From Heterodera schachtii (Eukaryota > Nematoda > Chromadorea > Rhabditida > Heteroderidae), in contig SIJG01000102.1 of assembly GCA_023374025.1 (NCBI GenBank), forward strand, positions 238,754 to 302,753: a stretch of 64,000 nucleotides of DNA, given 5' to 3'. This document shows, one piece after another, positions 1-11,413 of the stretch; the stretch's first letter is position 1, and every line of letters starts with the position of its first letter. A program made the translations under genes and the position numbers. The notes beneath the pieces were generated by a model, which saw only the letters and a list, made by a program, of their open reading frames with translations, made no database searches and had not been told where the DNA came from.

Positions 1-1522
1 TTGAATATTAATATTTTAAAATAAATAAATTTTTTGAATAATTATGACAATTATTTTAAATTATTGTTTAAATTGATTTTCATAGAAAACTTCACAAATG
101 GCATATATTTTATTAGATGAATTGCTGATTATCTGTTGAAATAATTTTGATAGTTAAATTAATATTTGATATTTTAATATTGAAGTGTTAATAAATGTAA
201 TATTCATTAAATTATTCTATATTTTAAAAAAAACAATTTTGTTTTGAGAATTATAGGCTTAAAATAATTTAATAATTTAATTTGGTTGGTATAATAAAAA
301 AACATTTCAAATTTTAAAAGAAATAAAATTATTTTATTTTATTTATTTTTGAAATCCATCGCCTTATTTATTTTTATTTTATAATTTATCTATTATTCTT
401 GTCAGATCCCAGTGAAAAAGGTTATCGTTGCAGAGGTCGCATTAATCGAAAAACTTTTACTTAATTTATGTATTTATATTGGTTATTTTTATTTTTTATT
501 TTTCATTATTCTTTTGTTCTTTTTTCATAAAATTATCAATAAATTTCTTTTTTAATTATTGTTTATTTATTATGCATTTAGTTTAAACCATATGTTTTTT
601 ATGATTACATATATTTCTTATAACAATTATTTTTTCCTAAGATAATTTAAATTTCTTCGAGTCTGGTGGTTATGCCTAAACATTAAATTTTGCAAGTTAT
701 CACGTTATAAATTATTTTACTGAAAAATTCATTTTAGTTAAAAATGTTTATTTATTTATTTTTTCATTGTTTATTTTTAATTGATTAAATAAAGGAATTT
801 TTTCTATTATTTGTTTTGTAATATTAAAAATACATATGTAGAATAATACAATGTTAAAAATAAGATTGTAAATTTTATTAATATAAATTTATTCCTCATG
901 AATATATTCTAGTTTATTATTGATTTAAGAGCCTTCATTAATATTAATTAAATTTGCTTAATTTTAATTTAATTCTATAATTTTTTAGTATAATTTTTTA
1001 CTTAAATTCTATTTATTCTTAAGAAAATTTTTCAAATTTTATACTATTAAGATATGTATTTATTCTATTTATGGTGCTTTTTTAAGTGTTTAGATTTTTC
1101 TCGTTTTATTTATAATAATTTATTATTGATAGTTACTAAACATATTATTTCAATATTATTAATTTTTGATTTTTTTCATTATCTTGTTATTACAAAAACA
1201 TTTTGTAAATATGATTTACAGGGCATCTGCTCATGAATATGATTTTGAATATTTATTTATTTTTTATAAAAATAAATATTTTTTGTATATTCTTTATACA
1301 TAACAATTTACACTCATCTCAGTATAATGTGGGACATTATGGACAATTAAAAATAATAATTCTTTTTTATTTTTGAGCTATGTTTAGTTGTCAACAAAGA
1401 TTGTTTAATAATTTCAAAATTAAGTCCCCGACTTGGGAAAAAGTCGTTGAGACCGTATGAAATCCCCGAGAGGATTTGTCGGGGATGGCCGGAAAATGAA
1501 AAATCTGTGACTCTTTTGGTTA
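1..1522. repeat. 1.52-kb direct repeat, copy 1 (left edge cut by window)
   Basis: Nearly every base from position 1 to 1522 is found again at 2562-4081. The differences I see are mostly single-base indels in A or T runs and a few substitutions. The last shared string is CTCTTTTGGTTA; after it the two copies diverge completely. No protein is supported: a 60-aa frame at 1054-1236 is conserved only because the DNA is duplicated. Short GC-richer islands, for example 405-450 and 1423-1490, stand out from the AT-rich background. Confidence 0.93.
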
Positions 1523-2561
1523 TTTTTATGTTTTTGTTTTTAATGAAGCAAGAGATTTTCGCTATTAGTTCTCAAAAATAATAGTTTGAGTTTTTGAAAA
1601 TTGTAATCCAATTTCGATAAATTTTTATCTATGAAGTTTAAATATTAAATAAAATTAATATAAAATTATGTCAAATAATATAATATCAGTTATTATGTTA
1701 TAATTTTCTAATGATTTTATTGCAATAATGATAATTTTTGAAGGTTGGACTTTTTTGAGTTATTGTTCGAATTCAGGTTTTGAATAATTTCTGTAGGTTG
1801 TAATTATTATAACTAAGTCTAAGATGTTTTCATACTCTTAAAAATATAACATTTTTAATTTCCAAATTAATATTTACTTAACAAAAAAAATGATAAAAAT
1901 ATGAATAATATTTAATTTTTATGTTTTCTGTTAAAATTTTTCATTTGTTAATTTAAATATTCTAAAATTTTTATATAATTTGAGATAAAAAAAAACATTT
2001 CTTTTTTAAATTAATTTTTATTATTTTATGTGCTAATAAACTTATTTAGATTTCAATTAACCTCATGATTGGGTTTCCACTATGCAGATTTTGTCGATAT
2101 GGTTATATTTGATTTAAAAATTTTTTGTAAATATTTAATAATTAGGTTGTATTTCTTTATTATTTTATCATGTGTATTAAATGCTTTATAAACAGGGTTT
2201 TCCCAAGTGTCCTTATTCCAAGATTTGTCCTTATTTTCAGGCTTCCCCTAAACTTTTTAAATTTTTGGGGCTTAATGATTTATTTTGCTTTTCTTTAAAT
2301 AATATTTTTTCAACATTTTTATTTTTGATTTAATTTAATCACCTTAATATTTTATATTTATTTTATCCCACTTATCTTATGGCTTCTTTTTTATTTCTGT
2401 AAATAAAAATTATTTTTCACATTTCTCGCTGATGAATGGTCTTTTTAAAAAAGCCTTGTCCTTGTGAAAATTTAAATATATTTTAAGAATGAACCATCTA
2501 ATTATAATTATAGCATATAATTCTTATTAATATATTGAGATAGATTGATTATTGGGTATTC
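1523..2561. other. AT-rich spacer between the two 1.5-kb copies
   Basis: No ORF or RNA gene is recognisable. At about 2193-2270 there is a short tract starting CAGGGTTTTCCCAAG with repeated TGTCCTTATT-like words, and a rough inverted counterpart near 2455-2475. This could be a decayed hAT-like element, but I see no target duplication. Confidence 0.5.
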
Positions 2562-4081
2562 TTGAATATTAATATTTTAAAATAAATAAATTTTTTGAAT
2601 AATTATGACAATTATTTTAAATTATTGTTTAAATTGATTTTCATAGAAAACTTCACAAATGGCATATATTTTATTAGATGAATTGCTGATTATCTGTTGA
2701 AATAATTTTGATAGTTAAATTAATATTTGATATTTTAATATTGAAGTGTTAATAAATGTAATATTCATTAAATTGTTCTATATTTTAAAAAAAACAATTT
2801 TGTTTTGAGAATTATAGGCTTAAAATAATTTAATAATTTAATTTGGTTGGTATAATAAAAAAACATTTCAAATTTTAAAAGAAATAAAATTATTTTATTT
2901 TATTTATTTTTGAAATCCATCGCCTTATTTATTTTTATTTTATAATTTATCTATTATTCTTGTCAGATCCCAGTGAAAAAGGTTATCGTTGCAGAGGTCG
3001 CATTAATCGAAAAACTTTACTTAATTTATGTATTTATATTGGTTATTTTATTTTTTATTTTTCATTATTCTTTTGTTCTTTTTTCATAAAATTATCAATA
3101 AATTTCTTTTTTAATTATTGTTTATTTATTATGCATTTAGTTTAAACCATATGTTTTTTATGATTACATATATTTCTTATAACAATTATTTTTTCCTAAG
3201 ATAATTTAAATTTCTTCGAGTCTGGTGGTTATGCCTAAACATTAAATTTTGCAAGTTATCACGTTATAAATTATTTACTGAAAAATTCATTTTAGTTAAA
3301 AATGTTTATTTATTTATTTTTTCATTGTTTATTTTTAATTGATTAAATAAAGGAATTTTTTCTATTATTTGTTTTGTAATATTAAAAATACATATGTAGA
3401 ATAATACAATGTTAAAATAAGATTGTAAATTTTATTAATATAAATTTATTCCTCATGAATATATTCTAGTTTATTATTGATTTAAGAGCCTTCATTAATA
3501 TTAATTAAATTTGCTTAATTTTAATTTAATTCTATAATTTTTTAGTATAATTTTTTACTTAAATTCTATTTATTCTTAAGAAAATTTTTCAAATTTTATA
3601 CTATTAAGATATGTATTTATTCTATTTATGGTGCTTTTTTAAGTGTTTAGATTTTTCTCGTTTTATTTATAATAATTTATTATTGATAGTTACTAAACAT
3701 ATTATTTCAATATTATTAATTTTTGATTTTTTTCATTATCTTGTTATTACAAAAACATTTTGTAAATATGATTTACAGGGCATCTGCTCATGAATATGAT
3801 TTTGAATATTTATTTATTTTTTATAAAAATAAATATTTTTTGTATATTCTTTATACATAACAATTTACACTCATCTCAGTATAATGTGGGACATTATGGA
3901 CAATTAAAAAATAATAATTCTTTTTTATTTTTGAGCTATGTTTAGTTGTCAACAAAGATTGTTTAATAATTTCAAAATTAAGTCCCCGACTTGGGAAAAA
4001 GTCGTTGAGACCGTATGAAATCCCCGAGAGGATTTGTCGGGGATGGCCGGAAAATGAAAAAATCTGTGACTCTTTTGGTTA
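2562..4081. repeat. 1.52-kb direct repeat, copy 2
   Basis: Second copy of the sequence at 1-1522, in the same orientation with an offset of about 2560 bp. A GC-richer island at 2964-3020 follows a splice-acceptor-like TTCTTGTCAG and is open in two frames, so it could be an old exon, but no matching donor or conserved domain is visible. Near the right end, 4020-4044 can form a hairpin (ATCCCCGA with TCGGGGAT). Confidence 0.93.
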
Positions 4082-4187
4082 CTCAGTTTACGACAATAAA
4101 AATTGTTCAGGAAATCTATATTTAAATATTGAAAAATATGAACTCAATTATATAATTGATGGCTTAAAATTTCAAAAAATTGACTAA
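4005..4187 (+). CDS. hypothetical short ORF spanning the edge of repeat copy 2
   Basis: A 60-codon frame from ATG 4005 to TAA 4187 crosses the point where copy 2 of the 1.5-kb repeat ends (4081). The frame is open upstream of the ATG for several codons. Composition is more protein-like than most AT-rich frames here (Cys, Trp, Pro and Gly present), but I recognise no family, signal peptide or domain. In copy 1 a one-base deletion in an A run (4056-4061 versus 1498-1502) shifts the frame and the 3' half is absent. It may be the tail of a degraded gene or a chance frame. Confidence 0.15.
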   Translation: MRPYEIPERICRGWPENEKICDSFGYSVYDNKNCSGNLYLNIEKYELNYIIDGLKFQKID

Positions 4188-6290
4188 AAAACTGAATATT
4201 AAACTGGGATAAATACCTTAAAAGTGTAGAAAAACAAATATATAATAATTATAAATCCGGTTTCTTAAAGATGCTGTATGAAAATTATTATTGTCTTTAT
4301 TGTGATAATTTATAAAAAAAATGAATTAACAAATAAATAAAAATTAGCTGAAAGATAATTTTAATAAGTGAACAATGTCAGAGAGCATAGCTTCTAAGGT
4401 AAGAAATGCACAGATAACAAGATTAAAAGATTAATTTTAAATGTAAAAATATAAAATTTTATAATATACTGCAATCGATCATATGATGTAAAATATTATT
4501 TTATATTAAAATACCCTGATTATTAAAGAGCTGAAATACTGGTGGATAAAAAGTTGCTTATAACAACATGTCGTTACTGTTCATAAGATAAAATAATATT
4601 TTGCGGCCTTTTATAAATATATATTCGCATTGCAGTAAATTAATTTTATTTCAAATTAATAATTTCGGTATAATGCATTATTTTCATTTTTTTAAAGTTT
4701 TTAATAATCATTTATTTTCTTTGTGCGTTTAAATCTTTATTTATTTATAATTTAATTAATTGTAATTTAACTGAAATAATTGTCATATAACAAAATTATT
4801 TTTTTGTTGTTTAATTTTTATTTCTCATTCGTTTGTATTAGTTAAAGTCAAGTAATTTTTACCTTCATGTTGAAAATAATTTAATTGATTAAATTATGCA
4901 ATCTCTCCATTTTTATTAATAATTTTTTTATTTAATTCAAAAATTATTTTTTGTTATTTTTAACATCTATTTTTTAATTTTTACAGTTCATTAGTTTTTG
5001 TAAAAATTAAAAAGCGTTTAATTTTGATTTTCTCGTTATCTGCTTCTAAATAAAAATAATAATGGGATCTATCGATAAATCTAAGTATTCTCTATTAGCC
5101 TCCAAGTTTCAAAAAATTGATTTGGCTCTATTTTAGTATACACGACTCTACAAAAAAACGAGACCATCAAATAATTTGACAAATTTAATGCAACATAACT
5201 TTTTTCTACAAGTTTCCAAATTAATCACTCATCATTGATTTTTTCTTTAAATTTATTTATTAAAAATATTTATTTCATTTCGAAAAATTTTGAATTAATA
5301 ATTCAATATGAAATATGGCAATGTAATTAAATTATTACCAAATAAAAATGCAAAATTTTTAAATTAATCTAAATTAAATGTTACTTTAGAATTAAGCAAT
5401 TTTTTAAGAAAAAATAATACGATCTCAATAAAATATGACGAATTTAAAAAAAATATGTTTAAAATGCTAAAATTTGGCGAAATGTTCATTTTTATAAAAA
5501 AAATATTTTGCTTTTATTTTATAAAATATTTGTGGTTTAGTGGTTAGTGGGCTATTTTGAGGATTTTTTCCAAAAATCGGCATAAACAGCAATTTTTAAA
5601 ATTCTGCTATTTGAAGTCATAAATGTACTGAAAAATGAAGAAATTAATTAGTTAATAAACGACAAAAGCATAAAATTTCTAAGGAATAAAAAGTCACAAA
5701 TAGATAAATCAACATATTGCCATAAATTTGAAAATTTCAGAGTTTTTGGGTAGCAATTTTACATAAAAATGTCCATTTTTGAGGATTTTTCCAAAAATCA
5801 GCAAAATTTCTCAAAAAGCAGCAAAAATCAGCAAATCAGCATCTCAAAAAAATTTGAAAATAATATTGTTTTTTGCGATCTTAAGGACTACAGAAGAGTC
5901 TGTTAATAAAATATTCATTTATGACGAAATTATTCTCTTTTATTTTGTATTGCACTTCATTACCACAAAAACTTTATTCTTTTAAATTAACCAACCCTAT
6001 GCCGATTTAACAGAATATGTAATACAGAACCTTATTTGCAATTAATAGATTATTATAATATTTGTATTAATTTTTATTATTCTTAAATGGTGATTATGTT
6101 GTGATTTTAATTTTCATCTTTATTGATTGGCCACAGATATTTTCAAAGTTGGATTTATTTATGCCTTTATTTTCAAAATGATTAGAATTTTTGCAATTTA
6201 AATTTTGAGTGATTTTGTTAACAGATTTTGTCAAAAAAATAAACAAATCTTTGGTTAAATTGCGGTTTTAGGCTGTTTAAAAAGAAAAGA
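4188..6290. other. AT-rich non-coding stretch with transposon relics
   Basis: No gene is supported. At 5063-5105 there is a degraded version of the internal motif of the MULE-like foldbacks (GGTATCATTCGAAAGCTC followed by CTCTATTAGCC in the copy at 12318). At 5545-5850 the phrase GGATTTTTTCCAAAAATC occurs twice in direct orientation, and a short array of AATCAGC words lies at 5815-5845, probably an end of a decayed MITE. Confidence 0.5.
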
Positions 6291-6656
6291 TAATAATTTT
6301 AAGTTAAAATATTTTTTAATTAAATTCAATTGAACAATGTAAATAAAATATAAAAAATATTCTATCCCGGCGGGGAATTGAACCTAACAAATAAGCGACA
6401 AATAACGGAAGGCAAAGGTATAGAAACTAGACCACAAAAACATAAGAACAAGTGCTTTAAAAGAAATAAATTATTTAATTAAAAAAAAAATTCTTTCTCC
6501 ACCAATTTCTTTACTACCTAATTTTCACCCAGACCCCTTTCTTACCAGTGCTTATTTTGTCCCAAGACCCGACCCAAAATCATCGGGTCTGTATTCGGGT
6601 TTCGGGACGAGAAAAATGTCGGGTTTCGGAATTCGGGTGACCCGGAACAACCCTGC
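6291..6656 (-). mobile_element. hAT-like non-autonomous element with tRNA-like internal module (decayed)
   Basis: Read on the minus strand the element begins CAGGGTTGTTCCGGG at 6656, followed by repeated CCCGAAACCCGA-type words to about 6560. Next comes the phrase GCACTGGTAAGAAAGGGG, shared with elements at 8798-8832 and 23764-23800, and then a tRNA-like stretch. The CAGGG terminus is typical of hAT elements. I could not find the other terminus or an 8-bp target duplication, so the left boundary is approximate. Confidence 0.5.
6363..6442 (-). ncRNA. tRNA-like (pol III promoter-like) module
   Basis: On the minus strand an A-box-like TGGTCTAGTTTCTA is followed about 45 nt later by a B-box-like GGTTCAATTCC. 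Similar A-box/B-box pairs sit inside related elements at 23868-23935 and, on minus, around 48900-48965. I cannot fold a complete cloverleaf, so this is a SINE-like tRNA-derived region and not a functional tRNA gene. Confidence 0.35.
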
Positions 6657-8094
6657 TCCGCACGTATCCTGTTTCATTTTGCTTGGCTCATTTGTGCATT
6701 TTAGTATAATAATTTTTCTTTTTTACCTCATGAACGTTTAATTTCGCACTTTAATTCATATTGGGTAATTATTTATTTATTCAAATTATAAAAATATTAT
6801 GTTTGTAGGACTGAAATAGACATAAATAAAATGTCAAAATAATAATATTTAACTGTTCACCCCGTAGATAAGTATATATCTATTTGACGAAAAAAGAAAT
6901 GAAATTTTGAATTTTCGACTTTCTGTTCGAGTTCGGTACGAGAAATTATCAAAATTTCTGTCAGATCCGTGCTAAATTTTTGGCTAGTTTTCAAATCGGT
7001 CAAAAATAAAGTTATTGCGTCTAATCTTTATTTATTTATTTAAATTGATTAAATCTATTTTTTAAATATATGAACATGTATGTTATTTTTGAATTTTAAA
7101 CAAACTATTCTTTATAAATGAATCGGTAAATTTCACAAAACTAAATTGCAATAAAGCCACCAATCATTTATTTATCTTTAGATATACTTCATTTTTATCA
7201 TCAAATAATTACTATTTTTATGTTCTGTTAAAATTAAAATTGCTAGTTTTTTTAAGTTCGTTAATTTTCTGTTTATTCACCGTTTAAAGAATTTTGAAAA
7301 AGAGTTTTTTCATTTTTATATTCTCATTTACTTTAATAAAATGTATTAGTAATTCTTTTTTTAAGTTGCTTTGGTTTTACAGTTAATTCCATGTAAGAGT
7401 TATAATTCTGAACATCTTTTGAGATTATAATAATTTTCATCTATTAAAATTTTTTATTAAGTCCAATTATTTTCCAATATTATTTAATTGTAAGAAAATA
7501 ATAAGTGAAAAAACTGAAGATTTTGAAATACAATTTTTCAAGTGATGAAATTGTAAATTCATTTCGCTCACTAATTTTTTTCGATTTTTTATATAATTTT
7601 CTCGTTTAACTAAAATGTTGTTGTTTTCTCTATTCAATCCAATTATATTTTTTTATTAATAATTTTTGCTTAGCTTTTAATGAGCATTTCAATTATATTA
7701 CATATTTTAATAATATGATTGAATTTAAAAATTAATTAAACTTATTTAAGAATTTGTTAATTAATATTTTTAAAATCTATTTTCATGTATTGTTCTCATG
7801 GCTCTTCGTACTGCTGTATACAGTCACTGTGCTGGGTGATTTGTATCAATAAATGTTATTTTTTCCTATTTCTTTATTTCCTGATAATTAATTCGAATAC
7901 AATAATTGGATTTGTTCAAAGATTTCGATATTTTTAAAAATTCGAATTTAAATTTTTTTTTTTTTAAGTATTTAGCGTAAATGAAATAATTAAATTTTTT
8001 TTATATCTATTAAAAATTGAAAAAGATTAAAAAAATTAAAATTTTTAGTTTAATTCAAGTGAACATATTAAATAATTAATTTTTTGTTTGTTTT
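6657..8094. other. AT-rich non-coding stretch
   Basis: Only AT-rich DNA with short frames; no gene, repeat pair or RNA gene was recognised. Confidence 0.5.
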
Positions 8095-8840
8095 TATTTA
8101 ATAAAATCCAAAAGTTAAAGCTAAATTAAATTAATGAAAATTTTGAAACAAAATTTATTCAATTATTTCAAACAATAATCTTTTTGGACTAAATGATCGA
8201 ATATTATTAGAAATTTAGATTTGCTTTTTACATCACTTTTTTCGGCGCGATTTTTCCAAAAAAACTTTTGGGGAAGATAGGGGGTCCGACGGTCAGGTGG
8301 TAGGTCGTTTCATAAAAACCGCCAACATGGGCGTTTCATAAATGCGCCAAATACAATTTTTTGAGAAAAATCCGTCATAAATTTTCTTAAATAAAAACTA
8401 AAAAAATAATCTTGATACCATACGATAGCTCTTGGCTTGCTCTATTAGATTGAAAAAAATTCATAAAATTTCATTGTGTTTTAAAAGTTCTGACGAAAAA
8501 TGTTTAAAAAAAGACATAACTTTCTGAAAACTTTCATAATAGAGCAAGCGAAGAGCTATCGTATAATACCAAGATTATTTTTTTAGGTTGTATTTAAGAA
8601 AAGTTATGAGGGATTTTTCTCAAAAATGTGTAAATTTGGTGGTTATTATGAAACGACCTAGCACGGCATTGCCGATAGGCGCAGCCGGTGGAAATTTTAA
8701 AATTTGAAATAAATTTGTCGATAGGAAACCCATGAGTATACAAAAGAAAGAATATATTAATTATTATTTTTTCCTTTAACTCCAATTTTCATCACTAATT
8801 TTTCACTCAGACCACCATTCTTACCAGTGCCTGAAATAAA
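8095..8840 (-). mobile_element. hAT-family MITE relic, interrupted by a later insertion
   Basis: 8095-8290 aligns base for base over long runs with 48485-48685 (shared words include AAATGATCGAATATTATTA). 8715-8745 aligns with 48847-48877 (TAGGAAACCCATGAGTATA). The right part contains the CACTGGTAAGAATG module (minus strand, 8800-8832). Between the two homologous parts sits the foldback 8296-8663, inserted inside the GC hairpin that the sister copies keep intact. Neither terminus nor a target duplication was found for this host element. Confidence 0.6.
8296..8663. mobile_element. MULE-like foldback MITE nested in a hAT-like relic
   Basis: Terminal inverted repeats read TAGGTCGTTTCATAAAAACC (8301) on the left and TAGGTCGTTTCATAATAACC on the right (minus, from 8660). 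The interior is also palindromic: CTTGATACCATACGATAGCTC at 8412 pairs with its inverse near 8545-8575. The same interior motif occurs at 12315-12350. The flanks (CGACGGT left, CGGCATT right) look like a decayed duplication of the hairpin sequence CGGCGGT of the host element. Confidence 0.75.
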
Positions 8841-9169
8841 ATAAAAAATTATTATTTTATATATCATTGAAAATAGATGTCAGAATTTAATTTATCTTCA
8901 AAAAAACAATATTTACGGATTGAACCATTTTATATATATAAATCTTCTGTCCGTTTTGTTGTCCAAGCTGAATTCCATTCACGGGACATAAAATAAATAA
9001 CTAATCATTAATATTTCAATTTAACAATAATATTAATTGATATAAATTAATAAAAAGAAGAGAAAATGAAATGGAAATAAAAAATAATAATAAATTCTTA
9101 CATGACAATTACAATTACAACCAAAAATAAAAATTCAAATTATAAATTTAAAATGGAGTAATTTCAATT
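8841..9169. other. AT-rich spacer
   Basis: No feature recognised apart from the 9-bp target duplication ATTTCAATT at 9161-9169, which belongs to the next element. Confidence 0.5.
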
Positions 9170-9865
9170 CGTGCTGGGTCGTTTCTTAAAAACCGCCACT
9201 ATGGGCGTTTCTTAAATCCGCCAGGGCGTTTCTTAAACCCGCCAGGGCGTTTCTTAAATCCGCCAAGGGGTAGGAAAACAAAAAATGTAAGACATATAAA
9301 TTCATAACTTGGCTTAAAGTCAAAAAAATAATTTTTGGTATCATTTAATAGCTCTAGGTGTTCTCTAACAGAATATTAATTTAGAAATTTTTTTATAAAA
9401 TTTTCAAAAAGTTATGGTCACAAAATTTAAAAAATCTTGAGTCAGAATTTTTTGGCCATAACTTTTTTGAAATTCAATGAAATTTTTTGAAATTTTATAG
9501 ATAAATAGACTAAATAGAGTACTTGAAATTCTATAAATAAAATTTAATCGAATTGCTTCTGAAAAAAGTTATAAAGAATTAAATATGCTATGTTTTTTGC
9601 CATGGTCATGCATATTTATTTTTAAAGATTTAAAATTTTAAAGTCCTTAAAATGACAATTGATCCAAAATTAATTTATATATAGAATAGCCCTAAGAATT
9701 CTCTATTTATCTTTAAAATTTCAAAAAATTTCATTGAGTTTCAAAAAAGTTATGGCCAAAAAATTCTGACTATGAATTTATATGTCTTACATTTTTTGTT
9801 TTTCTACCACTTGGCGGATTTAAGAAACGCCCATAGTGGCGGTTTTTAAGAAACTACCTAGCACC
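9170..9865. mobile_element. MULE-like MITE with terminal arrays and perfect 9-bp target duplication
   Basis: The element is flanked by ATTTCAATT at 9161-9169 and 9866-9874, a perfect 9-bp duplication as made by Mutator-like transposases. The ends are inverted repeats starting (C/G)GTGCT(G/A)GGT and continuing CGTTTCTTAAAAACCGCC. The left end then repeats a 21-bp unit, GGGCGTTTCTTAAATCCGCC plus A, about three times at 9203-9265; the right end holds fewer units in inverse orientation. The interior is AT-rich with no ORF and contains a weak form of the TGGTATCATTYRAAAGCTC motif at 9337. Confidence 0.88.
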
Positions 9866-10377
9866 ATTTCAATTTATTAATTGAATAAAGCAAAATAAAT
9901 AAATAATTTTTATATTCAATTATTTATTATTTTATTTTAAAATAAAAAAAAGACAAAAATGAAAGTTATAAAAATTTAAATATCATTAAAAATTGAAACA
10001 TAAAGTCAAAGTGATTAAATTTTATAATGTCGAAGAAAAAAACCCTCAAAAGCTACCTGAGCATGAGATGAAATAAATTTAAAAACAAAGGAACAATGAT
10101 ACGAAAAATGGAGATGAATGAATAAATGTTTAAAAAATCATTTAATTAATGATGATTAATAATATACCTTAATATTATAATTTTTTTATATTTCCATAAA
10201 TATATCTTAAGTATATTTAAATATTAGTCAATGCAGTAACAAAATAATTGTTCTTGTTTATTATTATTCTCATTATTTTTAGGGTATTTTTCATAGAGCT
10301 GTTTTCTGTTTTTTCTTCTTTTATTTGTGTGAATTAATCAAAAGCATACTCCCATAAGCACTCATACAAAATAAATA
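9866..10377. other. AT-rich stretch up to the assembly gap
   Basis: No coding exon is visible on either strand. This matters because the rest of the eIF3d gene should lie here if the gap is really as short as drawn. Confidence 0.6.
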
Positions 10378-10549
10378 NNNNNNNNNNNNNNNNNNNNNNN
10401 NNNNNNNNNNNNNNNNNNNNNNNNNNNNNNNNNNNNNNNNNNNNNNNNNNNNNNNNNNNNNNNNNNNNNNNNNNNNNNNNNNNNNNNNNNNNNNNNNNNN
10501 NNNNNNNNNNNNNNNNNNNNNNNNNNNNNNNNNNNNNNNNNNNNNNNNN
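10378..10549. other. assembly gap (172 N)
   Basis: Run of 172 undetermined bases inside or at the end of the eIF3d fragment. The unrounded length suggests an estimated scaffold gap and not a fixed placeholder. Confidence 1.
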
Positions 10550-11154
10550 AAAGTACGAACTTGCCTATTGTTAGGACATATCCTTCCTCCGATTGTTTTA
10601 AAGATTGACAAAACCAATATATTGCAGAGTAATTACAATACTTGAGTATACTCCGCTTCATCTTCGTCGAAACATTGTACTTCTCATACTCTCGGCGCTC
10701 CTGCTCACGTGAGCCATTACGCTGCAACATAATTTTATAAGAAATATGCGATAGTTTCGCATACAAATGGAATTTGACGACGGAAAGGCCTCTGCGGCTT
10801 TTGTGGTTCGACTCGAGTCGACCAATTGGAAGTTCGATTCCTCGTTGTCGTGGATGTAATCGAATTGAACGCCCGCAGTCGCTGAGGAGCCATACACACG
10901 CTCATTGTACCGATCGCCTGCAAAAAAAACAAAACCTCTCGAAAACTCTGTCAAAAATTACGCGTTTCGCCTTTTTTGAAAAAGCGATCGACGCCTAACC
11001 AATCGACGATACGCCCAATTCGATCGCATTTGTTGAAATGTTGATATGGAAGGCCCACAAACTCTGAGAGTACTTGACTGTCACTTACAGACCCCGGACC
11101 CCATCCGTTGGAGTTCGACACACATTCAGGCAGATCAAATTGTGGTAGAGACAT
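10550..11154 (-). CDS. EIF3D: eIF3 subunit D (eIF3d), 5' part only, with one frameshift
   Basis: eIF3d is the subunit of translation initiation factor 3 that contacts the mRNA entry side and can bind the 5' cap. Exon 1 is 11154-10962 (64 codons plus one base) and carries NGWGP and [18 protein letters not shown], matching the conserved eIF3d N-terminus. Intron 1 is 10961-10918 (GTAATT...GCAG, 44 nt). Exon 2, 10917-10765, encodes [20 protein letters not shown], like human YFHEEDESSFQLVD. Intron 2 is 10764-10722 (GTATGC...GCAG, 43 nt). Exon 3 starts at 10721 with the basic [16 protein letters not shown], resembling the Lys/Arg-rich segment of the family. Exon 2 reads through only if one A is removed from the A4 run at 10802-10799. 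After about 10655 homology fades and the gap begins; the remaining roughly 400 residues of a ~550-residue family are missing. It is either an assembly problem or a truncated pseudogene copy. Confidence 0.85.
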
Positions 11155-11175
11155 TATTAATAACTACTAGTACTG
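11155..11175 (-). promoter_or_regulatory. putative spliced-leader trans-splice acceptor of eIF3d
   Basis: The sequence TTTGTTTTTCAG ends at 11173, leaving 18 nt of leader before the ATG at 11154. No upstream coding exon can feed it in cis without crossing the poly(A) signal of the preceding gene, so a trans-splice acceptor is the simplest reading. Confidence 0.5.
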
Positions 11176-11405
11176 AAAAACAAAGAGAAAATGGTAAATA
11201 CACTATATAAAGAAATACAGAACAGAGTACTTTAAAGTGAAACTGAATCAAAATGAAATGGAAATTCACATGAAAAAACAAATAACGAAATGCCAATTTC
11301 AGAATTATCAATACCTAAATTACATACATACAGTATGGTGCAAAAGTATCTACCTAATCAAACGGTTCATTTCCATTTCAAATATCGTCCAAGATATAAG
11401 ACAAC

Positions 11406-11411
11406 TTTATT
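11406..11411 (-). terminator. poly(A) signal AATAAA of the small acidic-protein gene
   Basis: AATAAA on the minus strand three bases after the stop codon at 11416-11414, consistent with a very short 3' UTR. Confidence 0.55.
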
Positions 11412-11413
11412 CT

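Noticed and set aside
1054..1236. 60-aa hydrophobic ORF present twice (also 3611-3793)
   Set aside because: Its conservation is fully explained by the 1.5-kb duplication; composition is what AT-rich DNA yields by chance.
10378..10549. Frames spanning the N run
   Set aside because: The N positions translate to unknown residues and give no evidence for coding.
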